A program made the position numbers and the translations under genes. Shown one piece after another: positions 1 to 6,162 of a stretch of 6,727 nt of DNA. Below the pieces are notes generated by a model. The model ran no database searches and was not told where the DNA came from. It saw only the letters and a program-made list of their open reading frames with translations. The DNA comes from CAVZLD01 sp964522605 (GTDB lineage: Bacteria > Planctomycetota > Planctomycetia > Pirellulales > Pirellulaceae): the NCBI GenBank assembly GCA_964522605.1, contig CAZFWV010000370.1:1-6727 (forward strand), given 5' to 3'. How positions within the stretch are numbered: the stretch's first letter is position 1; each line of letters starts with the position of its first letter.

Positions 1-852
1 CCCGAACTGGATGAACTGGTGCAGGTCGGCCTGTTCAACATTTTGGAAGAGCGGGACGTTCAGATTCGCGGATATCCGGTTCGTTTTGACATCGATGTCC
101 TGGTGTTGTTCTCCGCGAATCCGACAACCTACAACCGCAGCGGGAAGGTGATTCCGCAATTGAAAGACCGGATCGGGTCGATCATCCACACGCACTATCC
201 GCGCGAACGAGATTTGGGCATCGCGATCATGCAGCAGGAAGCCCAGGTGGATCTCGAAGGACCCTATCCTGTGCTCGTGCCTTATTTCATGAAGGAAATT
301 GTCGAACAGATCACGATTCAAGCCCGGCAATCGAAATACATTGACCAGCAATCGGGAGTGAGCGCCCGGTTCTCCATCGCAAACTACCGGACGATGGTGG
401 CGAGTGCCCGGCAGCGGGGCGTCGTGCTGGGCGAGCGACCTGCCGTACCGCGGATCAGCGACCTGGGCCATCTGTATTCCTCTTCGCTGGGGAAATTGGA
501 ACTGGATCTGATGGGCAGCAGCCAGATGTCGGAGCGTCAGGTGCTGGACCTCGTGATTGCCGAAGCCATCCGGACGGTGTTTGAGGAGTATGTCGATCGG
601 CATGGACTCGAAGAAATCGCCGATATCTTCTCGAAGGGGGTCCGCATTGAAGTCGGAGATTTGCTGCCTTCCTCGGCGTATGCCCAGTTGTTGCGGCACG
701 TTCCACCGGTGTGGGAAAAGGCCTTCGAGGTGAACGCGGCAGACGATCCGGCCGTTCGAGCGTCGTGCGTGGAGTTCGTTTTGGCGGGTCTCTATGCGAC
801 CGACCGGATCTCCCGCGCCCAGCAACACGGACGCATCACCTATGAGATCTGA
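1..852 (+). CDS. MoxR/Mg-chelatase-like AAA+ ATPase, 5'-truncated
   Basis: The reading frame is open from base 1 and ends at TGA 850-852, leaving the last 283 residues of a cytoplasmic AAA+ ATPase. Walker A and B lie upstream of the window. The visible part begins at the PELDELVQVGLFN stretch that follows Walker B in chelatase-type ATPases. It continues through ERDVQIRGYPVRFD, a sensor-1 motif SANP (Asn about visible residue 40) and LKDR with a probable arginine finger (about residue 57), then a helical lid domain. A GTG at 19 is only an internal codon, because conserved sequence precedes it. Known family role: ATP-driven remodelling or metal-insertion motors that work with a VWA partner. The next gene overlaps it and encodes such a partner. 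The pair resembles, from memory, the mycobacterial Rv0958-Rv0959 type. The substrate is unknown. Annotations such as 'magnesium chelatase' or 'sigma-54-interacting regulator' may be attached to relatives, but neither role is shown here. Confidence 0.9.
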   Translation, partial: PELDELVQVGLFNILEERDVQIRGYPVRFDIDVLVLFSANPTTYNRSGKVIPQLKDRIGSIIHTHYPRERDLGIAIMQQEAQVDLEGPYPVLVPYFMKEIVEQITIQARQSKYIDQQSGVSARFSIANYRTMVASARQRGVVLGERPAVPRISDLGHLYSSSLGKLELDLMGSSQMSERQVLDLVIAEAIRTVFEEYVDRHGLEEIADIFSKGVRIEVGDLLPSSAYAQLLRHVPPVWEKAFEVNAADDPAVRASCVEFVLAGLYATDRISRAQQHGRITYEI

Positions 853-2551
853 CGCACGACGATCACTGCTGGGAGGGATCATTCACACCTACCAGAAGTA
901 CGATCCCAAGCGGTTTCCCAGTCCGACCCAGCCGCCGCCCGATATGGTTTCCGGTGCACTGGAGCACTGGCTGATGTACGGTACGCGTCGGAAGTTAACG
1001 GAGGAGGAGCTCGCGCGGGCGGTGCGCATCGATCCGAGCCAGATTCCCCAACTCGGGCCGAGCCTGGATGCGCTGATTGCCTTATTGCGCGAACGGAAGC
1101 GGAAGATTCTGGCGACGTATGAAACGGATCGTGTCCGGCAGCAGGTCGACCGAAACTATCAGCAAGTCTTAGCGTCGACGACCGCGCCGCGGCCGCTGCG
1201 TTCCCGTTTCGAGCAGGCGACACAACAGGAGCAGCTCTATCTGCTGGAGCGACTCTGGTATGCTGTCGGCGATGACCAGTCTCCCTTCGCCCGTCAACTG
1301 GTGAAGCTGATCGAGCGTCTCGGCGAGAAGTATGAAATTGAGCAACTCGTTGCCCACTACGACTTCACGGGGCGGCAGCCGCTGTCGGTGCCACAGGCGA
1401 TTGCGGTCAAGGAGGAATTGGAGCAGATCGATCGCCTGCTGAAGCAATTGGAGGAGGCGCGGGAGACGGCTCAGATTGGACTGATCGACCTTGACGCACT
1501 CGCTGAGTTTGCGGAGCCGGGTGATCTGGAGGCCCTGCAGGGGCTACAACAGGCGGTGCAAGATTATTTGCGCGAGCTGGCCAACCAGCAGGGGCTTGAA
1601 CGCGACGGAGGGGCCTACCAGCTTACGCCCAAAGCCCTTCGTCTGTTTCAGAATCGGCTGTTGGAGCGGATCTTCAGTCAGCTTCAAGCCGCGCGAAGTG
1701 GCAGGCACTCCGGAGCAATCCAGGGCGAAGGGGCCGTCGAGTTACCGCAGACGAAGGCGTATGAATTTGGTGATTCGCTCGCCAATTTGGATCTTCCGCA
1801 GACGCTGATCAACGCGATGCTCCGTGCGGGGACGCAGATCCCCATCCGGCTGAAGGCCGAAGACATCGAAGTCCATCGAACGCGCAACACGCCGAAGTGT
1901 GCGACAGTTGTGATCATGGATATGAGTGGATCGATGCGCTACGACGGCCAATATGTGAACGTAAAGCGGATGGCGCTTGCCCTGAACGGCCTGATTCGCC
2001 GGGAATACCCGGGTGACGATCTCAAGTTCATCGAAATGTACACCTTCGCCAAGTTGCGTTCGGCGTCGGAAATCGTCGACCTGATGCCCAAGCCGGTGAC
2101 GGTCTACGATCCGATCGTGCAACTTCGGGCGGACATGGGACGCCCTGAGTTAACGGAAGCGATGATCCATCCGCATTTCACGAACATTCAGCACGGACTG
2201 CAACTCGCCCGACGCCTGCTCATTGCTCAGGATACGCCGAATCGACAGATCATCCTGATTACCGATGGTCTGCCCACGGCGCATTTTGAGGCGAACTGGT
2301 TGTACATGCTCTATCCTCCCGATCCTCGAACCGAGGCGATGACATTGCGGGAAGGCACGCTGTGCCAGCGAGAAGGGATTACGATCAATCTGTTCCTGAT
2401 TCCCAGCTGGTCTCAATCGGAAGAGGATATTCGCTTCGCCTATCGATTAGCCGAAGGCACGCGCGGTCGCGTCTTTTTTACGGCAGGCCGCGATCTGGAT
2501 CGATACGTGGTTTGGGACTACGTTCAGCGCAAACGCGAAGTACTTGGATGA
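842..2551 (+). CDS. VWA-domain protein, partner of AAA+ ATPase
   Basis: This is a 569-residue protein without signal peptide or membrane segment, probably cytoplasmic. The helical N-terminal half includes IHTYQKYDPKRFPSP near the start, Glu/Gln-rich helices around 170-215 and a linker ending YEFGDSLANLDL. A C-terminal von Willebrand A domain follows. Its MIDAS metal site looks intact: DMSGS (Asp360, Ser362, Ser364), Thr447 in FTNIQHGL and Asp475 in ITDGLPT. By analogy with MoxR/VWA and chelatase I/D pairs it should bind the ATPase encoded just upstream and deliver or recognise the substrate. I chose ATG 842, which overlaps the upstream gene by 11 nt, because the family-like sequence begins about there. 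An in-frame ATG at 794 would add 16 residues with no conserved look. Neither start has a clear Shine-Dalgarno site, so translation is probably coupled to the upstream gene. Confidence 0.92.
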   Translation: MRSDARRSLLGGIIHTYQKYDPKRFPSPTQPPPDMVSGALEHWLMYGTRRKLTEEELARAVRIDPSQIPQLGPSLDALIALLRERKRKILATYETDRVRQQVDRNYQQVLASTTAPRPLRSRFEQATQQEQLYLLERLWYAVGDDQSPFARQLVKLIERLGEKYEIEQLVAHYDFTGRQPLSVPQAIAVKEELEQIDRLLKQLEEARETAQIGLIDLDALAEFAEPGDLEALQGLQQAVQDYLRELANQQGLERDGGAYQLTPKALRLFQNRLLERIFSQLQAARSGRHSGAIQGEGAVELPQTKAYEFGDSLANLDLPQTLINAMLRAGTQIPIRLKAEDIEVHRTRNTPKCATVVIMDMSGSMRYDGQYVNVKRMALALNGLIRREYPGDDLKFIEMYTFAKLRSASEIVDLMPKPVTVYDPIVQLRADMGRPELTEAMIHPHFTNIQHGLQLARRLLIAQDTPNRQIILITDGLPTAHFEANWLYMLYPPDPRTEAMTLREGTLCQREGITINLFLIPSWSQSEEDIRFAYRLAEGTRGRVFFTAGRDLDRYVVWDYVQRKREVLG

Positions 2552-2556
2552 TCGTC

Positions 2557-2582
2557 CCGTCGCATGACGAATCGTGCGACGG
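2557..2582 (+). terminator. 11-bp hairpin after the VWA gene, no T tract
   Basis: Arms 2557-2567 and 2572-2582 pair over 11 bp (ten Watson-Crick, one G-T) around the tetraloop CGAA. The hairpin begins 6 nt after the VWA stop codon. No T run follows on either strand, so it is not a classical intrinsic terminator. It may be a 3'-end processing or stability structure, or a factor-assisted terminator. The structure is seen directly; the function is inferred. Confidence 0.5.
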
Positions 2583-2648
2583 AGGGAAGTGACCGAACGA
2601 AGACTGGTGTGGGCGGAAGGACGTAAGTCGAAAAACGGCCTGCGGATG

Positions 2649-2676
2649 TTGCCTGCATTAATTTTTGCGTTACGAT
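2649..2676 (+). promoter_or_regulatory. candidate sigma-70-type promoter for the DUF4919-like gene
   Basis: TTGCCT (2649-2654) and TACGAT (2671-2676) are separated by 16 nt inside an AT-rich island between the VWA gene and the small gene. Initiation would fall near 2683, upstream of the favoured start at 2742. Boxes match the consensus only partly and planctomycete promoters are poorly defined, so this is a weak call. Confidence 0.3.
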
Positions 2677-2681
2677 TAATG
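2656..2681. repeat. operator-like inverted repeat CATTAAT-N12-ATTAATG
   Basis: A perfect 7-bp inverted repeat has arms at 2656-2662 and 2675-2681 with a 12-nt spacer. Arm centres are 19 nt apart, about two helical turns, which suits a dimeric regulator. It spans the spacer and -10 box of the candidate promoter. Each arm contains the self-complementary core ATTAAT, which is sparse in the surrounding GC-rich DNA. Regulator binding is an inference. Confidence 0.3.
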
Positions 2682-2741
2682 TCGTGACACGCGCGTTGTA
2701 TGGCGACGTCCATCCGTGGTCCCGGGAACTGTCGCATCGAA

Positions 2742-3320
2742 ATGAGATGGTCTACCCTCGAGGAACGGTTCTCCCGCTTTGTGGCGAAACCGACCTTTCA
2801 GCGCTACTGTGAAGTCCGGCAACTTGTCCTTTCAGCGCCGGACTACGATCCTTATTTCTCAGTGCTGGAGTCGATCGAGGTTGCATTCGAGGCTGAAGAC
2901 TTTAGCGCCGTTCTAGCGGCTTGCGATGCGTGTGGACCGAGTTGCTGTCTCAGTCCCCGCATCCACGTTTTGACCGGTATTTCTGCGGAGGAAACCGGAG
3001 ATTCCGCGCGGGCCCGACAGGAAAGGCGACAGGCCCAGGCCTGTCTGCGAGCGCTTCGCGACGGGGGAGACGGGACGGCGGAGGATCCTTTTCTGGTCAC
3101 GTTTCTCAGTGACGAGTACGATCTCCTGCGAAGTCTGCAGGCGGCAAAAGTGCTCGGACAACGGTTGGTCGAGGGACCTGCGGGTCCCTGCGACGTGATC
3201 TGTTGCGATGACGGTTCCGAGTATTGGTTCGACGTCACCGACTTATTAGCTGTCGGACGACCTCGCGCGGCAACCCGATCTGCGGGCCGTTCCCGATCGT
3301 CGATTGTCCGGCCCGTTTAA
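2742..3320 (+). CDS. DUF4919-like protein, Cys-rich
   Basis: This encodes a 192-residue soluble protein with no signal or membrane segment. It resembles, from memory, planctomycete members of the DUF4919 family. The supporting pattern is an N-terminal helix leading to YCEVRQLVLSAPDYDPY, a central LSPRIHVLTGISAEETGD segment with a TPR-like feel, then GDGTAEDPFLVTFLSDEYD and DDGSEYWFDVT. No enzymatic motif is visible and the function is unknown. Unusual features are seven cysteines in two clusters (61, 64, 68, 69 and 150, 154, 155) and a basic, low-complexity tail after the last conserved motif, rich in Arg and Ser. An alternative ATG at 2700 adds 14 residues; I prefer 2742 because the extra stretch looks non-conserved, though neither start has a good ribosome site. 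It lies 190 nt after the VWA gene behind its own candidate promoter, so it is probably a separate unit. Confidence 0.75.
   Translation: MRWSTLEERFSRFVAKPTFQRYCEVRQLVLSAPDYDPYFSVLESIEVAFEAEDFSAVLAACDACGPSCCLSPRIHVLTGISAEETGDSARARQERRQAQACLRALRDGGDGTAEDPFLVTFLSDEYDLLRSLQAAKVLGQRLVEGPAGPCDVICCDDGSEYWFDVTDLLAVGRPRAATRSAGRSRSSIVRPV
3283..3320 (+). terminator. weak terminator-like hairpin at the end of the DUF4919-like gene
   Basis: CGGGCCG (3283-3289) and CGGCCCG (3309-3315) are perfectly complementary with a 19-nt loop, followed directly by TTTAA, which includes the stop codon TAA. The arms lie within the last codons of the gene. The short T run and long loop make it a weak intrinsic terminator at best, or a chance GC palindrome. 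Confidence 0.25.
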
Positions 3321-3337
3321 CGTTTCGCCTCCAAACT

Positions 3338-3435
3338 GTAGGCCGGGTTGTCTCATGTCGGCAATTCCGGCATGTTCGCCGACTTGTTCCAAGTCGACCT
3401 ACGTTGGCCGTGGCGTTTTGAGACAAAACCTGGCC
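3338..3435. repeat. REP-like foldback element with nested inverted repeats
   Basis: Several complementary arms interleave here. GTAGGCCGGGTTG (3338-3350) pairs with CAAGTCGACCTAC (3390-3402) at 11 of 13 positions. Within it CATGTCGG (3354-3361) pairs with CCGGCATG (3367-3374), and GACTTG (3381-3386) pairs with CAAGTC (3390-3395). A competing fold pairs GGCCGGGTTGTCTCA (3341-3355) with the inverse copy at 3419-3435, with a 2-nt insertion and one mismatch. The layout resembles intergenic palindromic REP/MITE units. No transposase or flanking target duplication was noticed. It could instead be an RNA element in the leader of the next gene, but it lies upstream of that gene's candidate promoter. 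Confidence 0.5.
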
Positions 3436-3440
3436 TTCTG

Positions 3441-3471
3441 GTGCCGGCTCGGCCGATTGTCGGGCCGGCAC
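3441..3471. repeat. strong 13-bp intergenic hairpin
   Basis: GTGCCGGC (3441-3448) pairs perfectly with GCCGGCAC (3464-3471). Five further pairs, two of them G-T, extend the stem to 13 bp with the loop CGATT at 3454-3458. No T tract follows on either strand. It sits 5 nt beyond the foldback element and may be part of the same repeat unit, or a bidirectional transcription barrier between the two genes. Confidence 0.45.
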
Positions 3472-3505
3472 GTGTCTGTCGGAACTTGCTGGTTGAAGCG
3501 TCGAG

Positions 3506-3535
3506 TTGACCCGTGCCCCGACCGCAACTCAGAAT
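3506..3535 (+). promoter_or_regulatory. candidate promoter of the hydrolase-like gene
   Basis: TTGACC (3506-3511, five of six consensus) and CAGAAT (3530-3535, four of six) are spaced by 18 nt. Initiation would be expected near 3542. That is downstream of the ATG at 3538, so if this promoter is used, translation must begin at a later codon such as 3598. The call rests on consensus alone. Confidence 0.3.
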
Positions 3536-3587
3536 AGATGAAGGGCCCTGTTAGCTCATCGCCATCGTCCTTTTCCTCTCGTCGACC

Positions 3588-3593
3588 GGCGGA
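3588..3593 (+). promoter_or_regulatory. possible Shine-Dalgarno site GGCGGA deciding the 3598 start
   Basis: GGCGGA ends 4 nt before ATG 3598. It is only a partial match to the anti-Shine-Dalgarno sequence and the spacing is short, but the other candidate starts at 3538 and 3613 have nothing better. Confidence 0.3.
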
Positions 3594-3597
3594 CACT

Positions 3598-6162
3598 ATG
3601 CCTCGAAATCGAATGCTCCCAGAACACATCACACAGCCTGTTCTCCTCGAGCGTTGGCTGGCGGCAGAGCGCAGCGATGCCCCAGAGTGGAAGCGATGTA
3701 GATCCGGTCTGCGTTCGTCCTCGCTCGCCCTCCGAACCGTTTTGGGATGCGCAGTAAAAAAGCTCTGTCGCGGGGACGCGGCCGGCAGATGGTTTGCGCT
3801 GGTACTGGTTCTGTTCCTTTCCCCAGGGTCATCCTCGTCATCCGCTGACGCGGCGGAATTGATGGCGAAAAACGGGATGATCCTACAGGGGCAACTCGGG
3901 TATCTGTCCAGTGTCGCGGAGAATCCACTCGCTCCCGATGTTCCGGCCGGTGGCGTGGATGTGAAGCAGATCGTGTTGTTGGATGACGGACTTCGCCGAA
4001 CCTATCTTTCGTGGCACCAGATCCAGGACGGGTCGTTGCGGGAAACCGATGGGACGGGCCAGGAGCGGATTCGAATTCGGCAGAATGTGGCGACGGGCTC
4101 GCGTCGCGTCGGTTCGGTTTCTGCGATTCTCGACGTGGGGCCTTTCGACGCTTGGGGCCGACGCACGTTCTCGCTGCTGACCCCGCGCGGTCGTGTCGAC
4201 GTCGTTCAGGGGATCACCGAGATTACGCCACTCTACACACGCGTGGAAGGGTTGGCCGGTTCGCCAGCCATCCAGTGGGATTCGCGGATTGCCACCAGCT
4301 CGCTTCCGCGGGAAACGCTCAGTCGCTTGTTGCGGAACCAGTCCGCGTCGAATGATCCTGACGCGAGGTTAAAGGCCGTGCGGCTGCTGTTTGCTGCCGA
4401 ACGGTACAACGATGCGCGAATCGAATTGGAGCAGGCGATGCGGGAGTTTCCCGAGTTGGCCGAACTCCAGGATCTGCTGACCCAACTGCGGCAATACGTG
4501 GCGCAACGGCTGATCGATGAGATTCGATTGCGGCAGAAGGCCGGTCAGCACGCCCAGGTTCAGGCTTTTCTGGCGGCCTTTCCGGATGAAGGGGTGGCGA
4601 CTGAGACCTTGTTGCAGGTCAGTGAACTGCAGCGAGAATACGAACAGAAACAACTCCAGATTACTGCCCTGCATCAGACGGCGCAGCGTCTGGTTGCGGC
4701 GACTCCCGAAGGGCTGCAGCGCGAACAGGTCGAAAGAGTCCGCCAAGAAATCGAGCAGGAGTTGAACCTGAATTCGGTGGATCGACTGGCCGATATTCAG
4801 CGATTGGCCGACGATCCCAATCTGCCCGACGAAAACAAGCTGGCCCTGCTCCTCAGCGGATGGGTGGTGGGCGCAGGTTCCGCCACCCAGAACTTGGCTG
4901 AGGCGTTGAGCTTGGTGCGCGTTCGTGACTTGGTCTTTGAGTATCTCCGCGTGAACGATCCCGCTCGGCTGTCCGAGACGCTTCAACGACTCGGGCAAGA
5001 AGAAGGAGGCACTCCCAATCGAATTGCCGAAATTCTGCGCCAATTGAAGCCCACCGAACCGACGGCTCCGCAGGCGGATCAGCCGCGGGGCTTTTTCCGC
5101 TTGCCGGCGCGCGGACTCGAGGCGAACGAGACTTTTGACTACTGCGTTCAGTTGCCGGAGGGATACGATCCGTACCGTCGATATCCCACGATCGTTACGT
5201 TGCACGGGACGGGACGCTCGCCCGAGAACCAGATCGACTGGTGGGCGGGCAGTTATGACTCGCAGCGCGGTCTGCGGATGGGGCAAGCCACCCGACACGG
5301 CTACATCGTTATTGCGCCCGCCTGGCAACGGGTTGGCCAGACGCGTTACGAGTATTCGGGCCGTGAGCACGCCGCGATACTCAACAGCTTGCGCGACGCC
5401 AGCCGACGATTTTCCATCGACACGGATCGCGTGTTCCTTTCGGGGCACGGCATCGGTGGCGACGCCGCCTGGGATGTTGGACTGGCCCATCCTGATTTGT
5501 GGGCGGGGGTGATGCCGATCGTCGCGGTTGCCGATTACGGACCGAATGAACCGAAATACATCTCGCAATACTGGGAGAACGCGCGCTACGTACCGCTGTA
5601 TTTCGTCGTGGGAGAGCTCGACGGCGACAAGATGTCCCAGAATGGGCGCGATTTCGATCGATATCTCACACGCCCTTTCTACGACGTCTTGATCGTGGAA
5701 TACATCGGCCGTGGACAGGAGCACTTCTACGACGAAATCCACCGGCTGTTCACCTGGATGGAACTTCATCAGCGATCGTTTATCCAGTCCGAGTTTTCCT
5801 GCGTATCAATGCGTCCTTTCGATAGTTTCTTTTGGTGCTTGGAGGTTGACGGCTTTCCCGAGCGGTCGATTGTGCTTCCCCTGGCCTGGCCGGCACCGTC
5901 CGGTACCCGTCCTGCCACCACCGAATACCGCAAGTACGTAGAAAACCGCCTTGGAATCAAAACGGGGGCCGTGCAGGCGACGCTCTGGCTGTCGCCCGAC
6001 TGGATTGATTTGAATCGTCCGGTAGAGATCACCATGAACGGGAGAACCCGGAATTTTCAGGTGGCCCCGAGTGTCGAAGTCCTGCTCGAAGACGCGCGTA
6101 CCCGCGCGGATCGACTCCATCCGTTCTGGACGCGTTTGGAACTCGAAACAGGAAATCGCTAG
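3598..6162 (+). CDS. Exported alpha/beta-hydrolase-fold protein lacking the nucleophile Ser
   Basis: This encodes an 854-residue protein from ATG 3598. After about 60 polar/basic residues comes a signal-like core (W65 to about L74, FALVLVLFL) and a probable cleavage site ADA|AE after residue 85, so it is likely exported. Residues about 86-230 hold a beta-rich region with QIVLLDDGLRRTYLSW. Residues about 240-490 are helical and TPR/coiled-coil-like (AERYNDARIELEQAM). From residue 498 an esterase/peptidase-like alpha/beta-hydrolase domain follows: HGTG oxyanion region (H536), nucleophile elbow SGHGIGG (615-621), acid-loop candidate D675 or D677 in GELDGDK, and H709 in GQEHF. The elbow normally reads GxSxG, but residue 618 is Gly, so activity is doubtful. 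Planctomycete proteins of this type that I recall carry GHSMGG. Start is uncertain: ATG 3538 directly follows an in-frame TAG, ATG 3613 is possible, and TTG 3742 would give a normal-length signal peptide. The substrate is unknown. Confidence 0.88.
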   Translation: MPRNRMLPEHITQPVLLERWLAAERSDAPEWKRCRSGLRSSSLALRTVLGCAVKKLCRGDAAGRWFALVLVLFLSPGSSSSSADAAELMAKNGMILQGQLGYLSSVAENPLAPDVPAGGVDVKQIVLLDDGLRRTYLSWHQIQDGSLRETDGTGQERIRIRQNVATGSRRVGSVSAILDVGPFDAWGRRTFSLLTPRGRVDVVQGITEITPLYTRVEGLAGSPAIQWDSRIATSSLPRETLSRLLRNQSASNDPDARLKAVRLLFAAERYNDARIELEQAMREFPELAELQDLLTQLRQYVAQRLIDEIRLRQKAGQHAQVQAFLAAFPDEGVATETLLQVSELQREYEQKQLQITALHQTAQRLVAATPEGLQREQVERVRQEIEQELNLNSVDRLADIQRLADDPNLPDENKLALLLSGWVVGAGSATQNLAEALSLVRVRDLVFEYLRVNDPARLSETLQRLGQEEGGTPNRIAEILRQLKPTEPTAPQADQPRGFFRLPARGLEANETFDYCVQLPEGYDPYRRYPTIVTLHGTGRSPENQIDWWAGSYDSQRGLRMGQATRHGYIVIAPAWQRVGQTRYEYSGREHAAILNSLRDASRRFSIDTDRVFLSGHGIGGDAAWDVGLAHPDLWAGVMPIVAVADYGPNEPKYISQYWENARYVPLYFVVGELDGDKMSQNGRDFDRYLTRPFYDVLIVEYIGRGQEHFYDEIHRLFTWMELHQRSFIQSEFSCVSMRPFDSFFWCLEVDGFPERSIVLPLAWPAPSGTRPATTEYRKYVENRLGIKTGAVQATLWLSPDWIDLNRPVEITMNGRTRNFQVAPSVEVLLEDARTRADRLHPFWTRLELETGNR

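Noticed and set aside
1491..1808. Plus-strand frame of 105 codons inside the VWA gene, plus similar frames in the DUF4919-like gene.
   Set aside because: These lie in alternative frames of well-supported genes and have no ribosome site or recognisable motif.
3505..3530. Inverted repeat GAGTTG/CAACTC before the hydrolase-like gene.
   Set aside because: Only 6 bp with a 14-nt loop and no T tract; it is close to chance expectation and overlaps the candidate promoter by coincidence.
3304..3537. Plus-strand frame of 77 codons across the intergenic region.
   Set aside because: It runs through the foldback DNA, its translation is Cys/Arg-rich without motifs, and no ribosome site precedes it. The frame is best explained by lack of stops in GC-rich palindromes.
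4369..5769. A 466-codon open frame on the minus strand inside the hydrolase-like gene.
   Set aside because: It is a mirror of the plus-strand coding sequence, which has recognisable motifs throughout. The minus-strand translation is rich in Arg, Gln and Val without any domain I recognise. Long antisense frames are common opposite GC-rich genes.
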